Shown here piece by piece: positions 16,801-25,104 of a DNA stretch of 64,000 nucleotides (positions within the stretch are counted from its first letter, which is position 1; each line of letters begins with the position of its first letter). The stretch lies in NCBI RefSeq assembly GCF_900215145.1, contig NZ_OBDO01000004.1:248001-312000 (forward strand), read 5' to 3'. The stretch comes from Geodermatophilus sabuli (GTDB taxonomy: Bacteria > Actinomycetota > Actinomycetes > Mycobacteriales > Geodermatophilaceae). The notes beneath the pieces are model-generated. The model did no database searches. It was given only the letters and a program-made list of their open reading frames with translations, and was not told the origin of the DNA. Made by a program: the position numbers and the translations under genes.

Positions 16801-19800
16801 CGGCCCCGAGCCGCCGGCCGCGTTCGCCGCGCACGCCGAGTTGCTGGCCACCGAGCTGCCGCTGGCGCCCGACACCCTGCTGCCCGACGGTGGCCTGTCC
16901 GCCGAGCACCTTCCGGCGCTGCTCGCGCTGGCCGGCGCCGACCCGGTCGACACCGCCACCATGTACGCCATCCGCGCCGAGCACGGCGACCACGACCTGA
17001 CCGCCGCACTCATCGCCGGGCTACGCGCCGGCGACCCCACGACCGCGGCCGCCCTCGACCGACGGCGCAGCGCGGACATCACGGCGCAGGCCGGCACCGT
17101 CGTCGACGAGGTTGCCGCGCTGGCCACCCTCATCGACACCCGGCGGCTGGCCGGCACGCTCGACGACCAGCCCTGGGCGGCGCTCGCCGCCCGCGCCGAG
17201 GCGCTGGCCGACCCGACCCGACGCGACTTCGGCCGCATCCGGGCCGCGGTCGTCGAGGTGTCGGCCGAGCTGGACGCGCACGGGCAGCGGCGGATCGCCG
17301 CGACCCTCGACCGGATCGACGAGCGGGCCCGGGACAACGCCGCCGTGGCTGAGAACGGCGACTTTCTCGCCGACCTCGCCCGCGGCGGACAGGTTGCCAG
17401 CGCCGAGGAGTACCTCGAGACCATCCTGGCCGGTGGTCACCTTCCCGCCATGAGCGACCGCGTCGACCACCTGGCCCGCTTCTTCCCCGCCATCCCGCAG
17501 CTGGCCGTGGACCGACCGGCGCTGCTCGCCGAGCTGCACGCCGCCCTCAGCGGCCGCGACGTCGGCGACGGTGCCGAGACGCAGACCGTCGGCTTGAACC
17601 TGGCGGCACTATCGGAAGCCCGCCGCGACGCCGGCCGCAAGGCGTTGGGCTCGTGGATGGCGTTGACCGGCCGCAGCAAGGCCGCCCCGAAGGTGGACGT
17701 GCCCACCGCCTTGCAGGCGGTGCTGGCCCAGGCCGGGCTGGAGTTCGCCGAGGCGAAGGCCGAGCCGACCACCGCCCGGCACGGCGGGCGCCAGTGGATG
17801 CGGCTGTCCGGGGTCACCGGCCTTGGCCCGGCGCTCACCCCGGCGCTGGGGTCGGCGATGAGCCCCGACGGCGGCACGCTGCGCGTACTGCTGGTCAAGC
17901 AGGCCCCGACCCCGGCGACGCTCATCGAGTGGATGAGCTCTGAGACGCCCGACCACACCGTGCTGACGTTGTGGCTGGCCGGAGCGCTCAGCCCGTCCGA
18001 CCGGCGGGCGATCGCCGACGCCGCCCGCGGGCGGCCGAACCCGCCGCTGATGCTGCTTGACGCCGCCGCGCTGGCATACCTGGTGTGTCAAAACGAGCCG
18101 CGGCGGGCGACGTTCGAGGCCACCGCGCTGCCGTTCACGGCCGCCAGCCCCTACCGCGACACCCCCGGCGACACTCCGCGGGAGATGTTCTACGGGCGCA
18201 CCGACGAGCTCGCCGCCGTCGTCGACCTCAACGGGCCGTCGTTCGTCTCCGGCGGTCGGCAGCTGGGCAAGTCGGCGCTGCTGCGCGTCGCCAAGCGCCG
18301 CTTCGAGGAGACCGAGGGTCGGCACGCGGTCCTCATCAGCGTCTTCACCGTCGGCGGCGACGGGCGGCCCGAGCGGCTGTGGGGTGTGCTGTGGCCGCAC
18401 CTGGCCCGACTGGGCATCGTGGACAACGTCCCGCCGACCGGCCTCGAGGTCGACCTGGCCGAGGTCGTGTACGCAGCGGTGCTGCGATGGCTAGAGGCCG
18501 ACCCGAGGCGCGCGCTGCTCATCCTTCTCGATGAGGCCGACGCGTTCCTCGACGCCGACGCCGCCGGCGCCCTGTTCAAGCACGTCGACACCTGCCGGCG
18601 GCTCATGTGGGACTCCAACCGGCGCGCGAAGGTCGTGTTCGCCGGTCTGCACCGCACCGCCCGGTTCGAGTCACTGCCCAACCAGCCGCTGTCGCACCTC
18701 GGCCGGCCGATCAGCGTGGGACCGCTGCGCCCGCAGCACGCCCACGACCTGATCACCGAGCCGCTGGCCGCGCTCGGGTTCACATTCGACGACAACCGGG
18801 CCCTTCCGGCGCGGATCCTGGCGATGGCCAACAACATGCCGGCGCTGCTGCAGCTGTTCGGTCAGCAGTTGGTCGCGCAGCTGACCGCCCAGCCGGTCCC
18901 CGCCGACGGGCCACCGCAGGTCATCACCGATGACGACGTCGACGACGTGTTCGCCAACGCCGAGCTGAAGGCCGCCTTCCGCGAGAAGTACGTGCTGACG
19001 CTCAACCTCGATCATCGGTACCTCGTTATCGCCTACTGCGTGGCCGCGGCCGCGCACGAGCACGGCGTCGACCGCAGCCTCAACCTCGTCGAGTTGTCCG
19101 ACATGGCCCGGCAGCACTGGCCGGAGGGGTTCAGCGCCGTCGGCGCCGACGACTTCCGCGGCCTGGTCACCGAGTGCGTCGACCTCGGCGTGCTCGCCGG
19201 CGGCGGCGGCCGGTACCGGCTGCGGACGCCGACGGTGCTGCGGCTGCTGGGCACCGAGGAGGAGGTGCTGGAGACCCTCTACACCGCCTCTGAGCGGATG
19301 GTCGTGCCCTCGGTGTCCGACGCCGGGTCGTTCCGACGCCGCGTCGGGGAGGGCAGTCGATCCCCGCTGACCGAGGGGCAGCTCGGGCGGCTGTTCGACG
19401 CCCGCCGGCAGGTGCTCACCGTGACTGGCTCGCCCGCCCTCGGCGGCGACGCGGTGCTGTCAGCGGTGGAGGCCGCGTGGGACGAGGAGGCCCACCGCGT
19501 CGGCGCGGTCACCCGGGTGCGCACCGCCAGCCCCGACGGCATCCGCGGCGCGGTTACCCGGGTCGGCGCCAGCAGCGCGCTACTGCTCGTCGACGGGCAG
19601 AACCTGACGATCCAGAAGCTCTGCGAGCTGCTGTCGGCGGCCGAGGTCGCCGTCGCCGACGCCGCGCGGGACGTGACGGTCGCGATCGTCACCGCCCCGA
19701 CCAACGCCGCGGCGTGGGCGTCCTTGGCCGCCCGCATCGACCTCGACCGGCTCGACGAGCCCGGGCTGCGGATGTGGTGCGACGAGGACGGACTGCCGTT

Positions 19801-20278
19801 CCGCGACGAGGACTCCCGGGCGCTGCTCATGGCCGCCACCGGCGGATGGCCGCGGGTCGTCGCCCAGGCCGCCCAGTTGGCCGCCGCGGCCGGGCCGGCG
19901 ACCGGCAGCGCCAAGGTTCTCGCCGACCTGGACGCGTGGCTGAACCGCGTGGGCGGCCACCGGCTGGCCGTCGGCGCCGGCCTCGGGCCCAACACCCCGG
20001 CGCTGACCGAGGCCTTCCGCTCTGCGGTCGACCTGTGCGGCCCGGACGGCGAGACTCCCGAGGTGCTCGCCGAGCTTCTCGAGCTCGACGACCGCGTCGA
20101 CCTGGCCGCCCTCGCCCAGGCCGAGCGCTTCGACTCGCTGACCGACGTCATCGCCGCGCTCACCGCGCTGGGCTGCCTGACCGTCACCGCCACCGGCCGG
20201 CTGCGGCCGGAGCCAGTGCTCGCCGCGCACCTGCCCGGCCCCGACGGCTCGCACCGCACCACCGGGAGCGCCGCGTGA
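13811..20278 (+). CDS. Giant P-loop ATPase heading a DISARM-like operon (2,155 aa)
   Basis: The TTG start at 13811 has AGGAGG 7 nt upstream and an in-frame TAG directly before it. Residues 1-480 are helical and Ala/Leu-rich, 490-660 are acidic low complexity, and 660-1450 again form a long helical scaffold. The ATPase domain follows the lead-in EMFYGRTDELAAVV: Walker A G1481-GRQLGK-S1488, Walker B LLILLDEADAF (D1574, E1575), then a sensor-like region and winged-helix-like segments to about 1850. A second degraded nucleotide-binding-like fold may follow at 1870-2050. It resembles STAND/ORC-type AAA ATPases and recalls the very large ATPases of BREX, but I cannot place it in a named family. Its stop overlaps the next GTG. 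It probably acts as the motor or signalling scaffold of the system. Confidence 0.75.
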   Translation: MAQNRRRRPVRGRAPGHVHEHTPLPAKPEEWPSGREIAAVCDIENLTATAIGAVTADDLLRALKTMPPHHQHFVLSALGLRKAATINRGMAAQLLARLRGGEPGARTELLRDVISPVISALDGGASPEQWSAMLGSDDRAALDAFAARPAVSDTLAVAVRTFSPALLAAGLTAAINADTAASAIALALLAADYDAAREAHAALLPEHPQLPAIPTSTLAELLPAERLARLGVPKSDITAEELADLLDDLLGDEEKAGEPEGEQPTGDTGPLFAGAISEDDVQRTLAAAERRVNAPTTAAGEHAAIMERAADLLAEWSDVTAVAGRVLHALQAGDIPSPPAVLQVLNFAAFGQAVVNKLQRAVGTGVLPTRDGVDQALTALEEREANASEDVWLRRLTMLQGPPALDDALDDVRVAAADALADSSIARDDLRGLWRLLELTAAARRGEHMDFAELAAAQSGANAAWPNAGAVITAAAVGAVHLPEETAAPAATGLEPGTKGGPARDSSTATTDDAAVQTPGHDFAADHEVNIAPTASSCDVPDSDHSALAAEPNATGADDSEGADIDDDDDVPGHTAEASAEPAAASTLPAEEGLASYALNPRDTKDLDEPDDLEDLDALLDAGAGAALAAVSGPRRRATTPPVPPTPLLSAPVPAAAADSDGEVEPAELLSVAAALLPAERFGLAADLLESSGAPQAPVAARRLTAYATQLTSPTGHLASAFAETATQVSRDALGEDRGGQLLALAAAARVALLAPSAGPASVLMDLLPCVSERPALTEALTAFADASRTGIVVLAETADVVGTLAAAETAAADAAAAAAELVSGAARRVIKYIPANGVYQAWMNPDGDLGALLTQVAANDPSTVAAVRDAVVKLRGKANKAIDTTFAAQRRNNSNRIVAGSRSSLVARWEEAVELAARWTALAERVTERQAAIAAGAWQAGPLTKLRHRVGAVREDALVELAAVQKREEPIAAAAVEAARELIAEAFAICDGGVPDGPEPPAAFAAHAELLATELPLAPDTLLPDGGLSAEHLPALLALAGADPVDTATMYAIRAEHGDHDLTAALIAGLRAGDPTTAAALDRRRSADITAQAGTVVDEVAALATLIDTRRLAGTLDDQPWAALAARAEALADPTRRDFGRIRAAVVEVSAELDAHGQRRIAATLDRIDERARDNAAVAENGDFLADLARGGQVASAEEYLETILAGGHLPAMSDRVDHLARFFPAIPQLAVDRPALLAELHAALSGRDVGDGAETQTVGLNLAALSEARRDAGRKALGSWMALTGRSKAAPKVDVPTALQAVLAQAGLEFAEAKAEPTTARHGGRQWMRLSGVTGLGPALTPALGSAMSPDGGTLRVLLVKQAPTPATLIEWMSSETPDHTVLTLWLAGALSPSDRRAIADAARGRPNPPLMLLDAAALAYLVCQNEPRRATFEATALPFTAASPYRDTPGDTPREMFYGRTDELAAVVDLNGPSFVSGGRQLGKSALLRVAKRRFEETEGRHAVLISVFTVGGDGRPERLWGVLWPHLARLGIVDNVPPTGLEVDLAEVVYAAVLRWLEADPRRALLILLDEADAFLDADAAGALFKHVDTCRRLMWDSNRRAKVVFAGLHRTARFESLPNQPLSHLGRPISVGPLRPQHAHDLITEPLAALGFTFDDNRALPARILAMANNMPALLQLFGQQLVAQLTAQPVPADGPPQVITDDDVDDVFANAELKAAFREKYVLTLNLDHRYLVIAYCVAAAAHEHGVDRSLNLVELSDMARQHWPEGFSAVGADDFRGLVTECVDLGVLAGGGGRYRLRTPTVLRLLGTEEEVLETLYTASERMVVPSVSDAGSFRRRVGEGSRSPLTEGQLGRLFDARRQVLTVTGSPALGGDAVLSAVEAAWDEEAHRVGAVTRVRTASPDGIRGAVTRVGASSALLLVDGQNLTIQKLCELLSAAEVAVADAARDVTVAIVTAPTNAAAWASLAARIDLDRLDEPGLRMWCDEDGLPFRDEDSRALLMAATGGWPRVVAQAAQLAAAAGPATGSAKVLADLDAWLNRVGGHRLAVGAGLGPNTPALTEAFRSAVDLCGPDGETPEVLAELLELDDRVDLAALAQAERFDSLTDVIAALTALGCLTVTATGRLRPEPVLAAHLPGPDGSHRTTGSAA

Positions 20279-22482
20279 GCCCACCGGACGGTGCGGTGGC
20301 CGCCGTCGCAGCACTGCCCGACGGGGTCCGCGCCGTGCTGCACGCCGCCGCCACGGTGGTCGCCGAGCGCGCCAAGCAGCCGGTGCACCCCGACGAGGTC
20401 GTCGCCGACCCGCAGGGCGTCCACCAGACGCTGATGCTGCTCGAGCGGTCCGCCGGGCTGCGCGCAGCCGTCGCCCGCCGCTCCCCCCCGGCGGCCCCCG
20501 ACACCGCAGGCGACGACGTCATCGACGGCGCGGAGCTCAGCGCCGGGCTGACCGCCCGCAGTGACGATGAAGCCGCGCGCGCCGCGGCCGGGGTGCGGGC
20601 GCTGCTCGACGACCACCGCCGCGCAGCACGGCGGGCCGCGCGGGGTGCCGCCCGCGCCGCCCGTACGCCGGCCGCCGAACGGGACGAGCAGCGGCAGGTG
20701 CAGCGGCTGGCCGAGGTGCGCGCGGCCCGCGACGCCGCCCGCGCGCAGCGCGACCAGGCTCTCGCCGAGGCGGCGGCGCTGCGCGACGACGTTGCCGAGA
20801 TCACCGACGAGGTGTCAGCGACCATCGCTCGCGCCGAGGCCGCCGAGGCACAACTGGCCGCGGCCCGCGCCGCGGCCGCCGACCCGGTGCAGGCGGCAGC
20901 GGCGCTCGCGGCCGCACTCACACCCGGTACCAGCAGCGCGCTGCGCGACTCCCGCGGTGTCGGCCCCGGCGAGCCCACCCGCGTCGACCCCGGCCGCGGG
21001 CCGACCGGCCCGGCGCTCGACGTCGACCGGCTCGCCGCCGCCGTCCGCTCAGCCGGCCTGCCGGCCGACCTGGCGCCCACCGCTGCGACCTGGCTGCCGG
21101 CGCTGTTGGCCGCGTTTGCCGACCCGCCCCGCCCGACGGTGCAACTGTCCGAGCGCGACCTGTGCGTCGACGTGCTCGGCGGGGGTGCGGAGATCGGCGG
21201 CTCCTGTGTGCTGGTCACCGCCGGCGGTTCCCGCATCCTCGTCGACGCAGGCACCCGGCCCGGCGCCACTCCCGCCGGTCCGCCGCGGATCGCCGAGGCG
21301 CTCGCCGCGCGGCTGGACGGCATCGTCATCACACACGCGCATAACGACCACGCCGGCTGGGTGCCGACCATTCTCACCCAGCAGCCGGACGTGCCGGTGA
21401 TCGCCACCGAAGCCACCGCCTCACTGCTGGCCACGATGTGGTTCGACTCGGCGAAGGTGATGGCCCGCCGGCGCTCCGACGACGGGGACATCGGCCCGCT
21501 GCCGCCCTACGGCCGCGACGACGTCCGCCACACCCTCTCCCGGTTGCAGACGGCCCCGTTCGGCCGACGGCGACGGCTCGGAGAGCTGGAGATCGAGCTG
21601 TTCCCCGCCGGACACATCGTCGGCGCCGCGGGCGTCGTCGTGCACGCCGGCGGGCAGCGGGTCGTGGTGTCCGGCGACGTGTCCCGGCCCGGGCAGCGGA
21701 CCGTCGGTGGCATCGACGTCCCCGACGCGGCCAAGGGCGCGAACCTGCTGCTGCTTGAGTCGACGTACGCCGGCTCCGGGCGGCTGCCTCCACGTCATGT
21801 CGCGGCCACCGACCTCGTGCGGACGGTCGCGACGATCACCGGCGCTGGCGGGCGGGTGCTGGTGCCGGCGTTCGCGCTCGGCCGGGCGCAGGAGGTCGCG
21901 CTCACCCTCGCCGAGGCGCTGCCAGACGTCGACGTGCTCATCGACGGGTTGGCGCGGGACGTGTCGGCGGTCTACGAGCAGTACGCCGGCCCCGACGGTG
22001 CCGCGATGAAGATCTTCGGCTCCCGGGTGCGGGCAGTGCCGCCACGCGGCACCCGCGACGCGATCGCGAGTCTCAAGAGCGGGGTGGTCATCGCGACGTC
22101 GGGCATGCTCACCGCCGGGCCGGCGGTCAGCTGGGCGAAGGCGATCCTGCCCGACCCGACGTCGGGGCTGATGGTCGTCGGCTACCAGGACGAGGACTCG
22201 CCCGGCGCGCGGTTGCTTGCGCTGGCAGAGAACGGCGGCGGGGAGTTTGAGCTTCTCGCGCCTGACGGGACGCCGACCAGCGTGCCGGTGCAGGCGCAGG
22301 TGAGCAGCTACAAGCTCGGTGCGCACGCCAGCGCCGATGAGCTGGCGACCATCACCCAGGAGGTCGGCGCCGGTGCGGTGATGCTGGTGCACGGCGAGGC
22401 CCGCGGGCAGGCGACGTTCGCCGAGCGTCTCGCGCTGCGCGGGCAGGCCACCGTGCCCGCCGGCGGCTGGTCCCCGGCGTGA
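20275..22482 (+). CDS. Coiled-coil plus beta-CASP metallo-beta-lactamase nuclease
   Basis: The start is a GTG overlapping the previous stop (GTGA). The protein has 735 residues. The first 280 are Ala/Arg/Glu-rich, with a strong coiled-coil stretch around 120-200. The C-terminal 440 residues form an intact CPSF/RNase-J-type beta-CASP nuclease: ITHAHNDHAG (H354, H356, D358, H359), SGDVS, LLLEST, VLVPAFALGRAQE, a late HASADE histidine and LVHGE. All zinc ligands I can check are present. Members of this family cut RNA or, less often, DNA. It is not a component of the described DISARM classes. Overlap with both neighbours shows it is part of the operon, so it is the likely nucleic-acid-cleaving effector of this variant. 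Confidence 0.85.
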   Translation: MSPPDGAVAAVAALPDGVRAVLHAAATVVAERAKQPVHPDEVVADPQGVHQTLMLLERSAGLRAAVARRSPPAAPDTAGDDVIDGAELSAGLTARSDDEAARAAAGVRALLDDHRRAARRAARGAARAARTPAAERDEQRQVQRLAEVRAARDAARAQRDQALAEAAALRDDVAEITDEVSATIARAEAAEAQLAAARAAAADPVQAAAALAAALTPGTSSALRDSRGVGPGEPTRVDPGRGPTGPALDVDRLAAAVRSAGLPADLAPTAATWLPALLAAFADPPRPTVQLSERDLCVDVLGGGAEIGGSCVLVTAGGSRILVDAGTRPGATPAGPPRIAEALAARLDGIVITHAHNDHAGWVPTILTQQPDVPVIATEATASLLATMWFDSAKVMARRRSDDGDIGPLPPYGRDDVRHTLSRLQTAPFGRRRRLGELEIELFPAGHIVGAAGVVVHAGGQRVVVSGDVSRPGQRTVGGIDVPDAAKGANLLLLESTYAGSGRLPPRHVAATDLVRTVATITGAGGRVLVPAFALGRAQEVALTLAEALPDVDVLIDGLARDVSAVYEQYAGPDGAAMKIFGSRVRAVPPRGTRDAIASLKSGVVIATSGMLTAGPAVSWAKAILPDPTSGLMVVGYQDEDSPGARLLALAENGGGEFELLAPDGTPTSVPVQAQVSSYKLGAHASADELATITQEVGAGAVMLVHGEARGQATFAERLALRGQATVPAGGWSPA

Positions 22483-24905
22483 CCGGTCCGGCAGGGGAGG
22501 CCGCGGCCGGGTTGTCGCAGGTAGTCCGCCGCGGCGACCTGCGGCTGCGGGTGCCCGGCGCCAGCGTGCGCCGGCTGTCCCCGACACCGTTCGACGGCGA
22601 GCTGCTCTCCGCCGTCGACGCGGCCGCCGCCGGCGGGTTGCCGCTCGCGCTAGTGGTGCCGCTGCCGGCGGCCGACATCCCGATCATGCTCGGCGCGGCC
22701 GCGGTCACCGCGGAGATCACCCGCAGCTGGAGCGTGGCGGTGTCGGCGACCGTGGTGTCGTCCCGGCTGTCGCAGCGGACCCGCTACGACCAACTGCACG
22801 TCCGCGACGCCGCCCTCTCCTCGATTCTTCCCCGGGCGCGCCTGGACGCCGACGGAGCCGTCGTCCCGATCGGCGACCCGTTCCCCGCGGCCGGTGGTGG
22901 GCGGCTGGTGCTCACCGGCGACCTCGAGCGGGTGCCGCCGTTCGGCGGGGCGCTGGTCGTCGACGGGACCGGCGGCGCTGGCGGGGATCTCGCCGCGCTG
23001 CTGCGGACCCGCCGCGCGGTCATCTACATCACTGACAACCCGTTCGACGCCGCCCTAGACGCCGTCCGGGCCGCCGGCGGTGCGGTGTGGGCGTTCGACC
23101 CGGCGACGCTGGCCCGGCTCGCCGGAGATTCGCCCGCCCCGCCGTCCGGTGCTTTGAGGGAGGAAGACCCCGCGGTCGCCGCGCCGTCCAGATTGCTCCG
23201 GGCCGCCGGCGCCGCCACCCGGCAGGTGTGGGCGCCGGCAACCGACACCGACCTCGACGGGGCGCTGCATGCGGCGTGGGTGGCGCTCAGCGCGTTGCCC
23301 GCCGGCCGTGGACCCGCCGCCGCGGTAGCGCTGCGGTGGGCGTGGGGCACGTTCGCGACGTTCGCGCTGCTGCCAGTCGACGCCGCCGGCTACGACCGGC
23401 ACGTGCCCCGCGGGCCGTACTCCACCCGGCTGGCCGACGCACCCGACCATGCTCGCGCGGTGGCTGCGGCCGCGGCGCAGACCGGTGGCGCCGCACCCTG
23501 GACGTCGGTGGCCGGCGCCTTCGCCGGCCTGCTACGGACCTCCGGCAGCGCCCCCAAGCTGCCGCTGGTGTCGCAGTGGCTGGCCGGCGTCGTGGACGGC
23601 GGGCAACACGGTCTGCTGGTCACCCGGAACCGGGCGGCCGTGGAGGCGCTCACCGCCGCGCTGCAGGAGTCGACCGGGACGCCGTTCGGCTGGCAGGCAC
23701 GCGCGCGCATCGTCGGGATCCGCGACCTGCTGTTAGGCCGGGTGCCGGGGCTGCCGGTCGACTCGATGCTGCTGACCGGGCCGGTCCCCCGCGCGTACGC
23801 CAGCCTCGTCGCTGCGCCGGCCGCCGCCGAGGTGACGGTGCTGGGCGCCGGTGACTGGGAGGCCGAGCGCGCCGCTCGGCAGGCAACGCAGACGCTTCGG
23901 GCGCTGGCTGAGCTGCGCCGCGAGACAGTGGCGGTCACCGCCCCGCTGCTGAGGCTGCAAGCCGACGGTCCGGGTGCTGCGGAGCCGGTGACCATCCGCC
24001 GGGACGGCGCGGTCCTCCCCCCGCCACCCGATGGCGGGTCCTCGCCGTGGGAGCCGTTCTCCGCCGCCGTGCAGGCGGTGCTCGCTGCCGAGCGCCGTGG
24101 CCGGCCCGACGACGACGGCGACGCTCCTCCCCCGGCTCGCGACGGCGAGGACGGGGAGGCAGCGCAGGTGCCGGCGCTGCTGGTGACGTTCACCGACGGG
24201 CAGGGGCTGCTGCTGGCGCCCAACGACCCGGTGTACCGCCGCGCCGGTGACGAGGTCCGCAAGGTCGCGGCCAAGGCGCTGGTGCACGGCGACTGGGTGG
24301 CGCTGGTCGACGCCACCACCCGGCGGGACCTGTTCGACACCGTCATCGCCGCGCTAGCCGGGGTCGACATGCAGTACCACCTGCTGACGGTGATGCGGGA
24401 CGTGTGGCGCCAGCGGGTCGACGTCGCCCGCGGCTGCGGACTCACGCAGCGGGAGATCCTCGCCCGGATGCAGGCCGGCCCCGACCCGACCGGCGTGACG
24501 GCGGAGACGACCATCGGTTCGTGGCTACGGCATGACGCAGTGCCGCTGCGCGCCGAGGACGTCTCCCGGTTCGCTGCTGCCGTCGGCGACGCCGAGCTCC
24601 GCCGCAACGGAGCCGCGGTCGGCGCCGCGCTACTACACCTGCGGAGCATCCACCAGCAGGTCGGGCGGCGCCTCACCGCGCAGATCACCGGCGCGCACGT
24701 GCACGCCGCGGAGACCCTCGTCGACGCGCAGCTGCGGATCCACGCCGGCGACCTGCTCGAGGCCGTGACCGTGCACGAGGTCGACGACGTCGGCTCGAAG
24801 CTGATCGCCGTTCCGGCAGCCCTGCTCGGAGTGCTGCTCGACGCCGACACCCGCACCGCGGTGCATGCCTCCGCACCACCGGTGGCACCCCGCGGCGACC
24901 GCTGA
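22479..24905 (+). CDS. drmE: DrmE-like protein (candidate DISARM component)
   Basis: An 808-residue protein whose GTG start overlaps the upstream stop by four bases. The N-terminal two thirds alternate strands and helices like Rossmann-type folds (LALVVPLP, LLVTRNRAAVEAL). A beta-rich insert near 560-610 reads LLVTFTDGQGLLLAPNDPVY and then VHGDWVALVD. The C-terminal 180 residues contain WRQRVDVARGCGLTQREIL, then TTIGSWLRHDAVPLRAEDV. This resembles the C-terminal region I associate with DrmE of class 2 DISARM, whose function is unknown. The name is an inference from this pattern, the length near 800 residues and the adjacent drmABC. About 200 bp separate it from drmA. Confidence 0.5.
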   Translation: MTGPAGEAAAGLSQVVRRGDLRLRVPGASVRRLSPTPFDGELLSAVDAAAAGGLPLALVVPLPAADIPIMLGAAAVTAEITRSWSVAVSATVVSSRLSQRTRYDQLHVRDAALSSILPRARLDADGAVVPIGDPFPAAGGGRLVLTGDLERVPPFGGALVVDGTGGAGGDLAALLRTRRAVIYITDNPFDAALDAVRAAGGAVWAFDPATLARLAGDSPAPPSGALREEDPAVAAPSRLLRAAGAATRQVWAPATDTDLDGALHAAWVALSALPAGRGPAAAVALRWAWGTFATFALLPVDAAGYDRHVPRGPYSTRLADAPDHARAVAAAAAQTGGAAPWTSVAGAFAGLLRTSGSAPKLPLVSQWLAGVVDGGQHGLLVTRNRAAVEALTAALQESTGTPFGWQARARIVGIRDLLLGRVPGLPVDSMLLTGPVPRAYASLVAAPAAAEVTVLGAGDWEAERAARQATQTLRALAELRRETVAVTAPLLRLQADGPGAAEPVTIRRDGAVLPPPPDGGSSPWEPFSAAVQAVLAAERRGRPDDDGDAPPPARDGEDGEAAQVPALLVTFTDGQGLLLAPNDPVYRRAGDEVRKVAAKALVHGDWVALVDATTRRDLFDTVIAALAGVDMQYHLLTVMRDVWRQRVDVARGCGLTQREILARMQAGPDPTGVTAETTIGSWLRHDAVPLRAEDVSRFAAAVGDAELRRNGAAVGAALLHLRSIHQQVGRRLTAQITGAHVHAAETLVDAQLRIHAGDLLEAVTVHEVDDVGSKLIAVPAALLGVLLDADTRTAVHASAPPVAPRGDR

Positions 24906-25104
24906 CCAGGCCGGTCATGGCGCCGCGAACACCCGGGTGGACGCATCCTCACGCAGATCCTGTTGACAGCTGCAGCCGGTCCGGTCAAGCTGCCCGACAC
25001 AACTACACACCGTAACCACCCACAGGGCGGGCGAGGACCTCGAGGTCTGGACCCGTCCCCTTCGCCTACGGGCGACCACACACACCGCTGAAGGGAAGCC
25101 GCCC

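Noticed and set aside
19477-20274. Upstream extension of the beta-CASP gene frame
   Set aside because: Basic shadow of the ATPase gene; the GTGA overlap at 20275 is the natural start.
24963-24991. TTGACA followed by a possible -10 before drmA
   Set aside because: No TAnnnT hexamer at 16-18 nt; kept only as a remark in the drmA entry.
25036-25047. GACCTCGAGGTC palindrome in the gap before drmA
   Set aside because: A 12-bp palindrome of this GC content is expected by chance and it has no partner site.
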